From: Bog-473 sp963726135
Lineage (GTDB): Bacteria; Actinomycetota; Acidimicrobiia; Acidimicrobiales; RAAP-2
Assembly: GCA_963726135.1 (NCBI GenBank)
Contig: CAVSBE010000008.1
Span: 930,001-994,000, forward strand
DNA length: 64,000 bases
Direction of reading: 5' to 3'
Shown here: piece by piece, positions 42,280 to 51,057 of the stretch
Layout of the letters: the number at the start of each line of letters is the position of its first letter
How positions within the stretch are numbered: position 1 is the stretch's first letter
The notes under the pieces: model-generated
Seen by the model: the letters and a program-made list of their open reading frames with translations, nothing else
Database searches by the model: none
Told to the model about the DNA's origin: nothing
Position numbers and translations under genes: made by a program

Positions 42280-42714
42280 TCAGGAGAAGGCCGCGTCCGA
42301 CATCGTCCTCTGATCGGGTGCAGCCGGCGCTTCCTTGTCGCCGCCCAACGCCGTTGTCAATCCTTCCAAATCGGCAACGGTCACGGTGAGTGCTGAATGG
42401 CCGCTTCTTCGCAGTGGCGACGGCACCCTTTGTGCGAAATGGATACACACTCCTCCGTCATGATTCGTTCCAAAGGTCAACCCGTCGTCAGCGTGTGAAA
42501 GACGAGCCCCTATCGCCGTCCACCAGCGGTAGTTCCGAGTGATGTGCGCACCAGTGATGTTGGAAAGGGGCGTCGCGAGCTTGAAGAGCCCGAAAGTAGC
42601 CACGAGAGCGTCTTCATCAGCGAGCGTGACACCGTCCTTTGAAGGCCGCAGCAGCAAGGGCAGCAACAGTGGCAGGTAGCGCTTGTCGATCGCGTAGCCA
42701 AAAAGTTCGGTCAT
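42280..42714 (-). CDS. hypothetical protein, possible PH-like domain (144 aa)
   Basis: Starts at ATG 42714 (MTELFGYAIDKRYLPLLLPL). The middle contains LSNITGAHITRNYRWWTAIG and GLTFGTNHDGGVCIHFAQRV, beta-rich with paired Trp, like short bacterial PH-type domains. The end is a helix ALTVTVADLEGLTTALGG. Upstream codons of the longer frame would run through S30, so they are excluded. Function unknown. Confidence 0.6.
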   Translation of the reverse strand: MTELFGYAIDKRYLPLLLPLLLRPSKDGVTLADEDALVATFGLFKLATPLSNITGAHITRNYRWWTAIGARLSHADDGLTFGTNHDGGVCIHFAQRVPSPLRRSGHSALTVTVADLEGLTTALGGDKEAPAAPDQRTMSDAAFS

Positions 42715-42756
42715 ATCCAACACGGTATTCGTGTTCGATGCTTTCCTAGCACCAGA

Positions 42757-42786
42757 TGCCCCCACAGCCGGCGGAGTGGGGCACCC
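42757..42786 (+). repeat. attC-like array site S30 (short type)
   Basis: TGCCCCCAC and GTGGGGCA arms around AGCCGGCGGA; followed by CCC. Confidence 0.8.
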
Positions 42787-42873
42787 CCGCCCGTCCATGA
42801 CCTAGCCGAGATTGTTGACGCACGTACCGCCGTCGTTGTTGCTGTTCGTCTGATCGGGACAGGTAGTGTTAAC

Positions 42874-43289
42874 CTAAGACACGGCCGTCAGATTTGCCCC
42901 GGTGAGGTTCGCACCGTTCAGTTCAGTGTTGGTGAAGTTCACGCCAGCCAAGTCGGCATTGCTTAGGTTAATCAAGCTAAGGTTTGCGTCACTTAGATTT
43001 GCGCCTTTGAGTTCACACCCGCTGAAGTCCGCGCCGTAATGCGGGACGCCGGTGCATTGCGGCAGGCCGTTTGCATTGTCCGGGTAGCTATTTAGCTGCA
43101 CCGGAGTTGCCAGAGGACCGCATGTCGGAGCAGTCAACCCCACCTTTGCGAGTTTCTGGTTATGGGTGATGCATCCGTACACAATCGTTGGCCCGGACGG
43201 TCCCCTCGCGAATGCCTCTACGGTGAGTGTGGCACCAAGACGATTACAGCACCCAAGATTGCCGCCATCAAGAGTCGTAGTCTTGCCAT
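42874..43289 (-). pseudogene. secreted pentapeptide-repeat protein, frameshift after signal peptide
   Basis: ATG 43289 gives a signal peptide MARLRLLMAAILGAVIVLVP that runs into a stop. One base back, the frame continues as ATLTVEAFARGPSGPTIVYG and then reads intact. The C-terminal part has six tandem A(D/N)LxX repeats (GCELKGANLSDANLSLINLS; NADLAGVNFTNTELNGANLT), a right-handed quadrilateral beta helix. Two Cys pairs lie before it. The shift near 43225 is a single base. As with the 11954 gene, the break lies just at the signal-peptide end. Confidence 0.7.
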
Positions 43290-43385
43290 ATTTAGACTTC
43301 CGAACCGAGTGACTGTCTTCGCTGGTGGCTTGTTGTGACACCGGCGAGTCGAACCTATTCTGACCGAGGCATCATCTCGGGGGTG

Positions 43386-43434
43386 TGATCCCGTCGAGCC
43401 GTACGGTGGCACCCAATCCCGGCGTATTGGGACA
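43386..43434 (+). repeat. attC-like array site S31 (long type)
   Basis: Inner part GAGCCGTACGGTGGCACCC, core AATCCCGGCGTAT, right arm TGGGACA; the left arm TGATCCC pairs only partly. Confidence 0.68.
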
Positions 43435-43593
43435 GGGACAGACATCATCTCAGGTCGGACCACGCCCCAGGCGAGTAATACCGAGAACAGCAACCGGAAG
43501 TCGTCGGTTGTGGGTTTCGCGGTTCGTTAACTGGGCGGTCACCCAGCGTTCGAGCCGACCACGACGCGTACCCGGCCCGTGTACTTTGGCTGC

Positions 43594-43848
43594 GTGTCGG
43601 ACTATGAGTGACTGGTAGAGCTGGCGGCGAAAGGGCTGGCCGAGCGAGGCAAGCATCCGAAGCCCAAGTCGGTGACTACGCCCGAAGAGTTCTACGAAGT
43701 CATGGCTCGCGCCGGCCTTGACGCTATTGGCCTCCCGGCTCTCCCGGAGCGAGTGGCACGAGCAGAGCGGAATCTCGAAATCACCCAGGAGGCACTAAGG
43801 CAGGCCGACACCAAGGCCGAGAAGGCTCGCCATGGGCGATCAACCTAG
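43594..43848 (+). pseudogene. small helical protein with in-frame TGA at codon 6
   Basis: From GTG 43594 the frame reads VSDYE, a TGA (43609-43611), then LVELAAKGLAERGKHPKPKS and VTTPEEFYEVMARAGLDAIG to a coiled tail (RAERNLEITQEALRQADTKA). The codons after TGA look like a real soluble helical protein of about 79 aa with no other start near it. Either the stop is a nonsense mutation (a Gln codon would fit) or translation starts later at an unusual codon. No family recognised. Confidence 0.45.
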
Positions 43849-43871
43849 CCAAAGGTGTCGCAAAGGTCGCA

Positions 43872-43897
43872 GCGCATCCCGGCGTATAGGAGCCCGC
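43872..43897 (+). repeat. attC-like array site S32 (weak)
   Basis: GCGCATCCCGGCGTATAGGA then GCCC; core only, arms eroded. Confidence 0.45.
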
Positions 43898-43931
43898 TTA
43901 TGTTGGGTGGCGTCGGCAGTCTTATCCCCAG

Positions 43932-43966
43932 GTAACCGGGGTTTTCCACATGAAATCCCTGGTTAC
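43932..43966. repeat. inverted repeat GTAACC...GGTTAC
   Basis: GTAACCGGGG and CCCTGGTTAC form an imperfect 10-bp stem with a loop of about 15 nt. Unlike the array sites in sequence; perhaps a terminator or binding site. Confidence 0.45.
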
Positions 43967-44041
43967 GTTCCCCAGGTCCGACAAGGCATGTTGGTGGGTA
44001 GAAGTTTTGGGCCGACACAGCGGACAATGGACGGGAGTTTC

Positions 44042-44182
44042 ATGGCCGAGGCATCCATCAAAAACGAAGCCGTCTTGATCCGGTCGGAGGCGGACCTTCT
44101 CTGGGCCTATTACAAACAGTCCAACGACAGGAAGTCCGTCCTCCTTCTCGCCGTCCCTTGTCGCGTTGGTTTCTGTCCGTAA
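44042..44182 (+). CDS. possible small protein (46 aa)
   Basis: MAEASIKNEAVLIRSEADLL, then WAYYKQSNDRKSVLLLAVPC. The charged amphipathic start and the strand-like end look coding, but no family is known to me and the last residues run to a stop just before the next gene. An ATG 15 nt upstream is an alternative start. Confidence 0.35.
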   Translation: MAEASIKNEAVLIRSEADLLWAYYKQSNDRKSVLLLAVPCRVGFCP

Positions 44183-44191
44183 ATCCGGGCC

Positions 44192-44794
44192 ATGGGAGTA
44201 CAAAACCTCATCGTGCAGTGCAGGACGGTGCTTTTGTTGGTTCACGAGCTACATCTCCGCGGACACCAACGCCTCAGAGCCATACCTGCAATGGAACCCT
44301 CAGGTAAGTATTGGCGGTGTGCGATTGCACCGGTCAGTCTCGTATCAGTTGACCATGGCGCACGTCTGGTAGCCGGTGTGCGGGACGATCCCCGGATTGC
44401 GACGTACACGAGCCGTGACCAAAATCGCTACTTTGCATGGACCGACATCTATCCTTATGCGACTCCTAAAGAGCTTGCGATGCATTTCGTGGAGCGGTTC
44501 CCTGAGGTGGTTGAAGCGGGAAGAGGTTCGGACTGGCCCTACGCAGGGTGGTACATGGAGATGTTGCGCCTGACTTACCCTGACCAGTTTCCTTACGCAG
44601 TGGCCAGATGCAAGGTGCCCGATACATATTTGCCGACCGCGTCTCCCGCGAGGCACCGACCGAAGTCGCGGATTGCGCTACCACCGCCCGGTGAAGCTTT
44701 GGCGTGCCGGGAATCGCTACCCCGCATACGCGAGCCACTGTATCCGTCGTTACACCGTGTTCCACTGAGTGCGATGCGTCGTCTAGCCGGGTAG
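44192..44794 (+). CDS. hypothetical protein (200 aa)
   Basis: Starts MGVQNLIVQCRTVLLLVHEL, then HLRGHQRLRAIPAMEPSGKY WRCAIAPVS. The middle has YFAWTDIYPYATPKELAMHF and a Trp/Tyr-rich GSDWPYAGWYMEMLRLTYPD. It resembles a hypothetical family met in genomic islands, without assigned function. The last 50 residues (Pro/Arg-rich) may be out-of-frame sequence after a break near PDTYLPT. Located between S32 and S33. Confidence 0.5.
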   Translation: MGVQNLIVQCRTVLLLVHELHLRGHQRLRAIPAMEPSGKYWRCAIAPVSLVSVDHGARLVAGVRDDPRIATYTSRDQNRYFAWTDIYPYATPKELAMHFVERFPEVVEAGRGSDWPYAGWYMEMLRLTYPDQFPYAVARCKVPDTYLPTASPARHRPKSRIALPPPGEALACRESLPRIREPLYPSLHRVPLSAMRRLAG

Positions 44795-44926
44795 TCGTAA
44801 CGGTCACTGGATTTGGTGTCGTACCTCTGAGGAGGTTGCCCACGAATCGGCAAGGAGCTTTTCGAGGGCCTCCCCACTCTGCCGCTTTGGACTCATCGGC
44901 TCCCGCTGACTTCGTCGCCCGGAGAA

Positions 44927-44957
44927 TGCCCTAGCCTCGAAGTGCCGGTAGGGGCGT
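44927..44957 (+). repeat. attC-like array site S33 (atypical, at repeat copy B)
   Basis: GCCCTA pairs with TAGGGGC across GCCTCGAAGTGCCGG. Its right half is the beginning of repeat copy B. Confidence 0.6.
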
Positions 44958-45216
44958 ATGCAACTGTGGCAAGCACAGACGTGACCGGGCGCCGGCACCG
45001 CCAGCACCTGGCCGCGCGCTCAGATCCGAAGTACCAGCGTTCAATGCGAGAAATCGGCACGAGTAATCAATGTCACGACACGGGTAATCAAAATCTCGTG
45101 TCTTTCTCGTGTCTCGTCCGCCGACTCGACATGCTGAGTCGCTTCAATTGGAGCTCTGACCTGGGGATACAGGGTGGGCGCTGCGGGACTCGAACCCACG
45201 ACCTCAGCCGTGTGAA
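44942..45216 (+). repeat. tRNA-Val-linked long direct repeat, copy B (275 bp)
   Basis: Nearly identical to copy C (51182-51456) over its whole length, including 41 bp of the tRNA-Val 3' half; it stops in the anticodon loop. Confidence 0.93.
45176..45216 (-). tRNA. tRNA-Val 3' fragment (not functional)
   Basis: Contains the T-arm (GTGGG-TTCGAGT-CCCGC) and the 3' acceptor strand AGCGCCC of tRNA-Val(CAC), ending within the anticodon loop. The 5' half is absent. This is the att-type partial tRNA copy left by an integration at 51456. Confidence 0.85.
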
Positions 45217-45403
45217 TCCGTCCTGGGTGGTTTTCGTCACCTGGGGATACCGGGGAAATCCCAGTTCAGAGGGTATTTGAGGCTTCCGCTGGTACGCGCT
45301 GATATCCCCTGTTTTCCGCTCGTTCGCGCACGTAGCGCGCACGCCGGGACGGCGATCTCAGATGTCTCGAGCGGTTGATCTGATTGCTTGCTATCATGAT
45401 GGC

Positions 45404-45616
45404 ATGACGAAGAAGACGACGACCGTGCGGATGCCCGAAGACTTGGCCAACACCGTCGAGGTCGTGGCCCGGGGCCGCGGCATCAGCGTCAACGCCTTGG
45501 TCATCGAGGCTTTGCTCGCCGAGGTCGAAAAGGTCAAGCAGGACAAGCATTTCGTGGAGACACTTCGCAAACTGACCGAACGCGACAAGGAAATCCTGGA
45601 CCGTTTGGCCGAGTGA
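45404..45616 (+). CDS. antitoxin, ribbon-helix-helix type
   Basis: A 70-aa protein from ATG 45404. The TKKTTTVRMPEDLANTVEVV strand-helix, then RGRGISVNALVIEALLAEVE, is the Arc/MetJ-like ribbon-helix-helix fold. The C-terminal VKQDKHFVETLRKLTERDKE helix would neutralise the toxin. Overlaps the Doc-like toxin by 4 bp (GTGA), the usual coupled order antitoxin-toxin, and presumably represses its own promoter. It is the first gene after repeat copy B, so it belongs to the 6.2-kb segment between copies B and C. Confidence 0.85.
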   Translation: MTKKTTTVRMPEDLANTVEVVARGRGISVNALVIEALLAEVEKVKQDKHFVETLRKLTERDKEILDRLAE

Positions 45617-46161
45617 GGTATCTGAGCCTGGCCGAAGCGCTCGCCGTCGCCGAAGCGGTGACTGGGATTGACGTCGCGGTCCTGGCTCGAGGTCCTCGGA
45701 TCAACCTGCTCGATTCCCCCCTGCATGCTCCCCAGGCGTCGTTCGGCGGCCACGACATGTATCCCGAGTTCCTCGACCAGGCGGCGGTGCTTGCGGTGCG
45801 CATCTCCCGGAATCATCCCCTGCTTGACGGCAACAAGCGCCTTGCCTGGGAATGCCTCACTATGTTCTGCATGCTGAACGGCCATGAACTCGATGTACCA
45901 ACAGAGGAGGCCGTCTCGACGATGCTGGCGGTGGCAGCCGGCGACCTGGACGAAGCAGGGTTGTCCCATGGCTCGCCTTGTGGGTTGACCGGAAGTCCTG
46001 ACGGTCAGCGAAGTGCGGACCGATCGAGAGTCTCGAGGAGAGCCGGTCGCTTACGGAATTGCTCCCGTAGCGCAGCAACATGTTCTGAGAACTCTTCTCG
46101 GCGACCGGCAGCGTCGGCCGCACGCCGCGCCTTCTTGAGCAGTGCTGCCGCCCGGGTGTAA
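45613..46161 (+). CDS. Doc-family (Fic fold) toxin
   Basis: Starts GTG 45613: MRYLSLAEALAVAEAVTGID. The Fic/Doc active site is HPLLDGNKRLAWECLTMFCM (HxFx(D/A)GNKR type), after the FGGHDMYPEFLDQAAVLAVR region. Doc toxins phosphorylate EF-Tu. After DLDEAGLSHG (about 45975) the sequence stops resembling the family and overlaps the opposite gene by 157 bp. In another frame VPWLALWVDRKS ends at about 46004, so a one-base shift probably extended the frame and the true protein is about 130 aa. Confidence 0.78.
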   Translation: MRYLSLAEALAVAEAVTGIDVAVLARGPRINLLDSPLHAPQASFGGHDMYPEFLDQAAVLAVRISRNHPLLDGNKRLAWECLTMFCMLNGHELDVPTEEAVSTMLAVAAGDLDEAGLSHGSPCGLTGSPDGQRSADRSRVSRRAGRLRNCSRSAATCSENSSRRPAASAARRAFLSSAAARV

Positions 46162-47207
46162 GAGGATCGGCCGGTGGTCTCGAGCTCGAAATCGGCAAGT
46201 CTGAAATAGACCGCCATGGCGTCAGCCGGATGCAAGGACTCACGGCTCTCGGCCAGACGTTTCCACCTGCGCCGGCCCGGATCCCAATCTCGATGTTCAT
46301 CAGCGACCATCCACGCTGCTTCGGGCTCGCCGTCGGCGAGGAGCGCGTCTACGAGACCACCCAAATCCTGGGCCTCCAGCACGGACCTGGCCGAGGAGCG
46401 CTCTGAATCCCAGATGCCGGTAGCTTCGGCGGCTTCACGCAACAGGGCGTAGGTGGTGGACGAGGTCATGCGCCGGTGCTGCTGCCACCGAAGCGTGACG
46501 GCCTCGGCCGGGGCGTCCCGCCGGGCGTACACCCCCGCAGCCAGCTCATAGAGCTGGGCGACCTGCCACCCATCGGTCTCGGCGATTCCCCGTTGCGCCC
46601 ACGCCAGAGCATCGTCATCTCGGCCCAGCTCCACCATGGCTTCAGTGACCTGGATGAATTGGTACGGCGACGTCAAGTCGCCTCCGAGCAGCCGGATGAT
46701 CTTGTCGGTGTCCCCGTCGAGCACAGCCAGGCGCTCGTCGACATATCTCAATGCGAAGGGCTGCTCTCCCGCTCGGCGGCGGCGATCGATCTCTTTGCGG
46801 TAGACGGCGAGCCCGGTCTCTCCCAAAGCGCCGGAGTACCGCTTCGGATCGAGGACAAAGAAGTCCTGATCGTCGACCGTGAAACGGACCATCCAACGAG
46901 CCAGCTTCACGGGATCGGCGACCCCGGCGTCACACGCCAGCCCGTGGAACTCGAGCAATTCAGCAATCAGCCCTCCGATCTCGCCGTTGGAGTCGTCGGC
47001 ACGGAGGATCACCTTGACCACATGTCCAATTGCTCGTTCGATCAGCCCGAGGAGTTCGGCGGACGGTGAAGCGGCCAGAGCGACCCCGATCTCCTCGACG
47101 ACCGGGTTTGCCTCATCAGCCCATTCGGAACTCTCCCAGTAGTCGAGGAAGCGACGCGTCCGCAGGCCCTCGTCGATATCAGTTCGCAGTTGAATCAGAT
47201 CGGCCAC
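46005..47207 (-). CDS. TPR-like helical protein (C-terminal part of SWIM zinc-finger-type proteins)
   Basis: A 400-aa all-helical protein. ADLIQLRTDIDEGLRTRRFL, LLGLIERAIGHVVKVILRAD, SGALGETGLAVYRKEIDRRR and later DALAWAQRGIAETDGWQVAQ are the pattern I know from the region following the zinc finger of SWIM-family proteins. Here no CxCx..CxH finger precedes it, so it is a stand-alone form or a 5'-truncated gene with a new start at ATG 47207. Function unknown. Confidence 0.65.
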   Translation of the reverse strand: MADLIQLRTDIDEGLRTRRFLDYWESSEWADEANPVVEEIGVALAASPSAELLGLIERAIGHVVKVILRADDSNGEIGGLIAELLEFHGLACDAGVADPVKLARWMVRFTVDDQDFFVLDPKRYSGALGETGLAVYRKEIDRRRRAGEQPFALRYVDERLAVLDGDTDKIIRLLGGDLTSPYQFIQVTEAMVELGRDDDALAWAQRGIAETDGWQVAQLYELAAGVYARRDAPAEAVTLRWQQHRRMTSSTTYALLREAAEATGIWDSERSSARSVLEAQDLGGLVDALLADGEPEAAWMVADEHRDWDPGRRRWKRLAESRESLHPADAMAVYFRLADFELETTGRSSYTRAAALLKKARRAADAAGRREEFSEHVAALREQFRKRPALLETLDRSALR

Positions 47208-47298
47208 GAGCTCTTCTCCCCGCTGACATCTACGGGCCTCGACGTCGCCCTGGCGAAGGGTTCTCGATCTCAGCTTCGTCCTCGTTCAGAATAGAACC

Positions 47299-48012
47299 GT
47301 GGAGGCCAGGGAGCGGAGGTCGGCGCTGCGCAGTGCTCACTGCCGCGCTGATGGTCCAGCCGTCATCTCCTTGGCCGCCGAGGTGTTGCAGAGGGCGGAT
47401 GTGCTCCAGCTCCTCGGCGACGGTCTGCTTGCTGCCGTCGATCAGCGTGTCGAAGGTGCCAGGGAGGCTGCATCGGCGTGCGCTGCGACGTTGCGTCAGC
47501 GTGGCTGGGACGGCGACGACCTCCTGGCCGATCATCTCGAGGGTCTCATCGGCGCAGGACCGGCTCTGACGCTGACGTCATTGGCCGTGGATCTCGAGGA
47601 GCTCGCGAACATTCTCGAGGGCGACCCGGTGTACGGCGGCGGACGTATCGACCGACGGACGGGCGAGGTGTGGCCCCAGCCCGCGATCGACTACGCCGTG
47701 GAGATGGGCGACGAAGACCAAGGCGAGTCCGAATCCTCGGACCGTTGGTTGCGGGTCGAGTGCCTTGGCTCGGTCGAGTCGTACCGCGACATGGAATTCT
47801 TCATTGGTGGTGTCGGGGACGCCAGCGAGGCAAACCGTCTCACCGCCGCCATCGACGGCCGAGGCGCCTTCCGAAGGTTCAGAGACGCACTCGATGATTG
47901 GCCGGAGGAACTGGACCGGTGGCACGCAATCTCCGAGGACAGGCAGCAGGGGCGGGCGCGCGTATGGCTTGCGGAGCGCGGATACTGCGTAAGTCCAGGG
48001 CCCCAGTCCTAA
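47299..48012 (+). CDS. UPF0158-family protein
   Basis: A 237-aa protein from GTG 47299. The C-terminal half has the UPF0158 pattern: DLEELANILEGDPVYGGGRI-DRRTGEVW, then SYRDMEFFIGGVGDASEANR, AIDGRGAFRRFRDALDDWPE and ARVWLAERGY. The N-terminal 95 residues are a less conserved helical part. Role unknown. Divergent from the SWIM-like gene. Site S34 follows 25 bp after the stop. Confidence 0.8.
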   Translation: MEARERRSALRSAHCRADGPAVISLAAEVLQRADVLQLLGDGLLAAVDQRVEGAREAASACAATLRQRGWDGDDLLADHLEGLIGAGPALTLTSLAVDLEELANILEGDPVYGGGRIDRRTGEVWPQPAIDYAVEMGDEDQGESESSDRWLRVECLGSVESYRDMEFFIGGVGDASEANRLTAAIDGRGAFRRFRDALDDWPEELDRWHAISEDRQQGRARVWLAERGYCVSPGPQS

Positions 48013-48036
48013 GGCCCAGCGTCACGAATGATCCCC

Positions 48037-48063
48037 TGCCCCACTGCCGGCGTTTTGGGGCAC
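48037..48063 (+). repeat. attC-like array site S34 (short type)
   Basis: Perfect arms TGCCCCA and TGGGGCA around CTGCCGGCGTTT. Confidence 0.82.
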
Positions 48064-48212
48064 GCAACTCCCGCGAGCAGCCGATGAGGCTATCTTCCCA
48101 AGCTGTGCAAGAGCCATGACTTGCCAACGTGGTGAGGCGGCCGACATCGTTCTTTCGACGGCAGCCGGTCATCGCGTGCCGCATCTGTCGGCCCGAGAGG
48201 GGATGAGACGAA

Positions 48213-49514
48213 ATGAGATTCACTTCGATGTTGGCCCGGCGGTGCCGAACCACCCGATGCCCAGCGGTGAGAACGGCCGCCGTCGCCGTTGCCGGATGCA
48301 GCATGGCATGGGCGCTCGCCACTCCGATGGTGACCTCCCCGCCCGCCGGCGCGACCACCACTCCAGCGTTCTACGCCCCACCGCGACCCCTCCCGCACGC
48401 ACCAGCCGGGGCGTTGATCCGAACCGAGAAGGTCACCGGCGTGCCTGGCGTACCGGTCGGGGCGACGGTGTGGAGAATCATGTATCACTCCCGATCGATT
48501 TACAGAGCCGACGTTGCCGAATCCGGCTATGTCATCGCGCCGGCCGGACCGGCCCCGGCCGGCGGCTTCCCGATCATCGCCTGGGCCCACGGCACCACTG
48601 GTTTCGCGGCACCTTGCGCCCCGTCGTTGTTCACCAGCTCCGGCGGCGGGAACGGGCCATATCTCGTGCCTGGGCTGGCGGGGTTCCTCCACGCCGGATT
48701 CGCCATCGCCGCCGCCGACTACCAGGGCCAGGGCGTCGCCGATGGCATCCATCCCTATCTGGTCGGTTCTAGCGAGGGGCGCGCTGTCCTCGACGCCGCC
48801 CGAGCCACCCGGCGGATACCCGGCCTGAGGACCCGCAACACCGTGATCATCTACGGTCACTCCCAAGGTGGCCACGCCGCCTTGTTCGCAGGGCAGATGG
48901 CTCCTGATTACGCCCCGGACCTCCATCTCGTGGGCGTCGTGGCCGCAGCACCGGCCACCGGCTTGAGCACGCTGATCTCGATCGTCGCCTCACCCGTGGG
49001 CCAGGGCTACCTCCCCGAAAGCATCGCGGTTGCCTATTCGTGGAGCCGCACCTATCGCGACCTGCCTTCGACCGACATCCTGACCCCGGAGGGCGAGCGG
49101 TTCGCGGCATCGGAGGTCAGCGCCGGATGCGGGCCGGCGCTGGCCAACGTCATCACCTCGCAGCACATGACTCCGGAAGTCGCATTCCGATCGAGCGCAG
49201 TCTCCAACCCGGCCGTTCTGGCCCACGCGAAGCTGAACGACCCGGGTCAGGTGCGCACCGCACCTCCGATGCTCGTGCTGCAAGGCACGGCCGATGCCAC
49301 TGTGCCTCCTGCACTGACCGATGGATTCATCACCGCCAAGGCTTGTCCGATCGGCGACACCGTCGACTACCTGCACGTCACCGGCGCCACCCATGGCACG
49401 GTCGTCTTCGTTGCCGCCCCGACCATCGTCCAATGGATGACGGCACGATTGACCGGGGAGCCAGCGCCGAGCACTTGTGGTCAACCAGGCAACCTTGGCA
49501 CATTGTCGCAGTAA
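48213..49514 (+). CDS. secreted lipase (LIP-type alpha/beta hydrolase)
   Basis: A 433-aa protein with an N-terminal signal peptide (about 45 residues, ending near SPPAGATTTP). The hydrolase has FPIIAWAHGTTGFAAPCAPS, AIAAADYQGQGVADGIHPYL, nucleophile elbow VIIYGHSQGGHAALFAGQMA (GHSQG), late Asp in LVLQGTADATVPPALTDGF and His in HVTGATHGTVVF. Close in layout to secretory lipases of actinobacteria that cleave triglycerides or long-chain esters outside the cell. Single-gene unit between S34 and S35. Confidence 0.9.
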   Translation: MRFTSMLARRCRTTRCPAVRTAAVAVAGCSMAWALATPMVTSPPAGATTTPAFYAPPRPLPHAPAGALIRTEKVTGVPGVPVGATVWRIMYHSRSIYRADVAESGYVIAPAGPAPAGGFPIIAWAHGTTGFAAPCAPSLFTSSGGGNGPYLVPGLAGFLHAGFAIAAADYQGQGVADGIHPYLVGSSEGRAVLDAARATRRIPGLRTRNTVIIYGHSQGGHAALFAGQMAPDYAPDLHLVGVVAAAPATGLSTLISIVASPVGQGYLPESIAVAYSWSRTYRDLPSTDILTPEGERFAASEVSAGCGPALANVITSQHMTPEVAFRSSAVSNPAVLAHAKLNDPGQVRTAPPMLVLQGTADATVPPALTDGFITAKACPIGDTVDYLHVTGATHGTVVFVAAPTIVQWMTARLTGEPAPSTCGQPGNLGTLSQ

Positions 49515-49535
49515 GGGACGAGGCGAGAGAGCGTC

Positions 49536-49560
49536 GCACCTTCCCGGCGAAAGGGGGCAG
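49536..49560 (+). repeat. attC-like array site S35 (core and right arm)
   Basis: CGCACCTTCCCGGCGAAAGG then GGGCA; the left arm is not evident. Confidence 0.62.
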
Positions 49561-49575
49561 TTTCTTCCAGACTCG

Positions 49576-51057
49576 TCAGGATTGAAACTGAACCTGCTCC
49601 GCCTGAGCAAGCATCGCCCCACGGTCGGCGCTGAGGATGTATCCGCCGGCGATCGCCTTGTCGAGACTGGCCGTGTAGGCCGCCAGGTAGTCGCCCTTCG
49701 AGTGGTACAGACTGGCCAACGTCACCGAGCCAAACGGGGTCGTCTTCCCGAGAATTGCGCAGATGGTCTTCGAGTGGCGCGGTCCGGCTCCGCTGAGCGT
49801 CGAGATGGGGACATCGACAGCCGGAGTCCGGACTCCGCCGATGACGTTGCCGTGCGCATCGAGGGCCAGGGTCGGGGGATTCGTCGTAGCAAGGCGGAAT
49901 GGCGGTGGGCTCGGGGGCGGCGTCCCGTCATCCACCCACTTGTCAAAGGCCGCAAATGCTGCCTGGATCACCTCGTGCTGCGGACCGTCGTTGATCATCC
50001 CATGGCAGCCGAGCAACGACTCCGCCGGACCGATCTCGAAGGCGTCGGCGTGTGCCGTACCTGCGACCTCCCACGTGCGGATCCGACGGGTGTCGGGTTG
50101 ACGTGCGGCAGCGTAATCGAGAAAGACGAGATCAGTCTGTGTCTCGAACATCAAGACCGGCACGCTGAGATCAGTGCGGATCAAGAGCCTCTTGGGACCC
50201 TTCCCCGACCCGATTGAGGCGCCGTTGAGTTGGACACCGCCCCCGCCCCGGCTGTGGATGAAGATGCCATCGAAGGCATGCGTCACTGGCTGCAAAGCGT
50301 CGGCAAAGGTCGTCAGGAAATAGGCAGACTGCGACTCGCCCACCGCGATGACGTGTTTGGGACTCAATCCTCCCAACACCGCCTGATTCGAAGCGTGGAG
50401 GGCCTGGCCAATCTGGGCGTAGATGTCCTCGTCATACGCTTCGCCGGGGTGGCGCAGGGTCCCATAGCGGGCGGGTTCTGCTCCGACGAGACCCTTGTCG
50501 GGCCCACCCGTGGCATTGCCGAGAATCGGCTTGCCCCCGTCAACCCCCAAGGCTTGGACGGTGACCGCCAGATAGGCGAAGCCGGCACTCATCAGGTAGG
50601 GATTGAGGTAGTCCCAATCAGGCGCTGATTCCCCGGCTGATTCGTTCATCCACTCAACGACGACGGTGCCGTTGAACTTCGCAGGATTTTCCGGGCGCCG
50701 CACGATGATCCTCGTGTTGTAAGTGGTTGACTTGCCAGGGGCAACCGTCCATCTACCGTCGGTGGGCATCGACGTTGCCCTGTACGCGGTGGCGGTCCCA
50801 TGAGCGAAATACTCCTGCTCGACATAGCCATTGGCGGCAAGCTCGGACGGATGTGCCGTGAGGGGCTCACTGATGTGCCCAACGGTGATTGGCCCGGTGA
50901 AGCTGGCTGCCGGTTGGCCACCGGCCGTTTGGCCAGAGGCGGCGCGGGAGGCTCCCATAATGGTCGGGCATCCCACGGTTGCTGCGAGTACGAGCCACGA
51001 CAAGAACCGCCGTGACCAGGACGCGCTGGTCCTCGATGATCTTGAAGTCTCCGACAT
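49576..51057 (-). CDS. secreted alpha/beta-hydrolase-domain protein
   Basis: A 493-aa protein from ATG 51057 (GGGGGAAG upstream), not the longer frame, which would read through repeat copy C. Signal peptide FLSWLVLAATVGCPTIMGAS. The body has GYVEQEYFAHGTATAYRATS, TRIIVRRPENPAKFNGTVVV, nucleophile region HVIAVGESQSAYFLTTFADA (GxSxS), TWEVAGTAHADAFEIGP (His) and a C-terminal helical part. This is the large alpha/beta hydrolase domain family common in actinobacteria and fungi. Substrate unknown. Last gene before the tRNA-Val repeat. Confidence 0.87.
   Translation of the reverse strand: MSETSRSSRTSASWSRRFLSWLVLAATVGCPTIMGASRAASGQTAGGQPAASFTGPITVGHISEPLTAHPSELAANGYVEQEYFAHGTATAYRATSMPTDGRWTVAPGKSTTYNTRIIVRRPENPAKFNGTVVVEWMNESAGESAPDWDYLNPYLMSAGFAYLAVTVQALGVDGGKPILGNATGGPDKGLVGAEPARYGTLRHPGEAYDEDIYAQIGQALHASNQAVLGGLSPKHVIAVGESQSAYFLTTFADALQPVTHAFDGIFIHSRGGGGVQLNGASIGSGKGPKRLLIRTDLSVPVLMFETQTDLVFLDYAAARQPDTRRIRTWEVAGTAHADAFEIGPAESLLGCHGMINDGPQHEVIQAAFAAFDKWVDDGTPPPSPPPFRLATTNPPTLALDAHGNVIGGVRTPAVDVPISTLSGAGPRHSKTICAILGKTTPFGSVTLASLYHSKGDYLAAYTASLDKAIAGGYILSADRGAMLAQAEQVQFQS

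Noticed and set aside
9953..49560. Array palindromes as simple intrinsic terminators
   Set aside because: No T-runs follow, many sites stand 5' of genes or between divergent genes, and the asymmetric CCGGCG core with the inner hairpin is conserved beyond what a terminator needs. Termination as a side effect is still possible.
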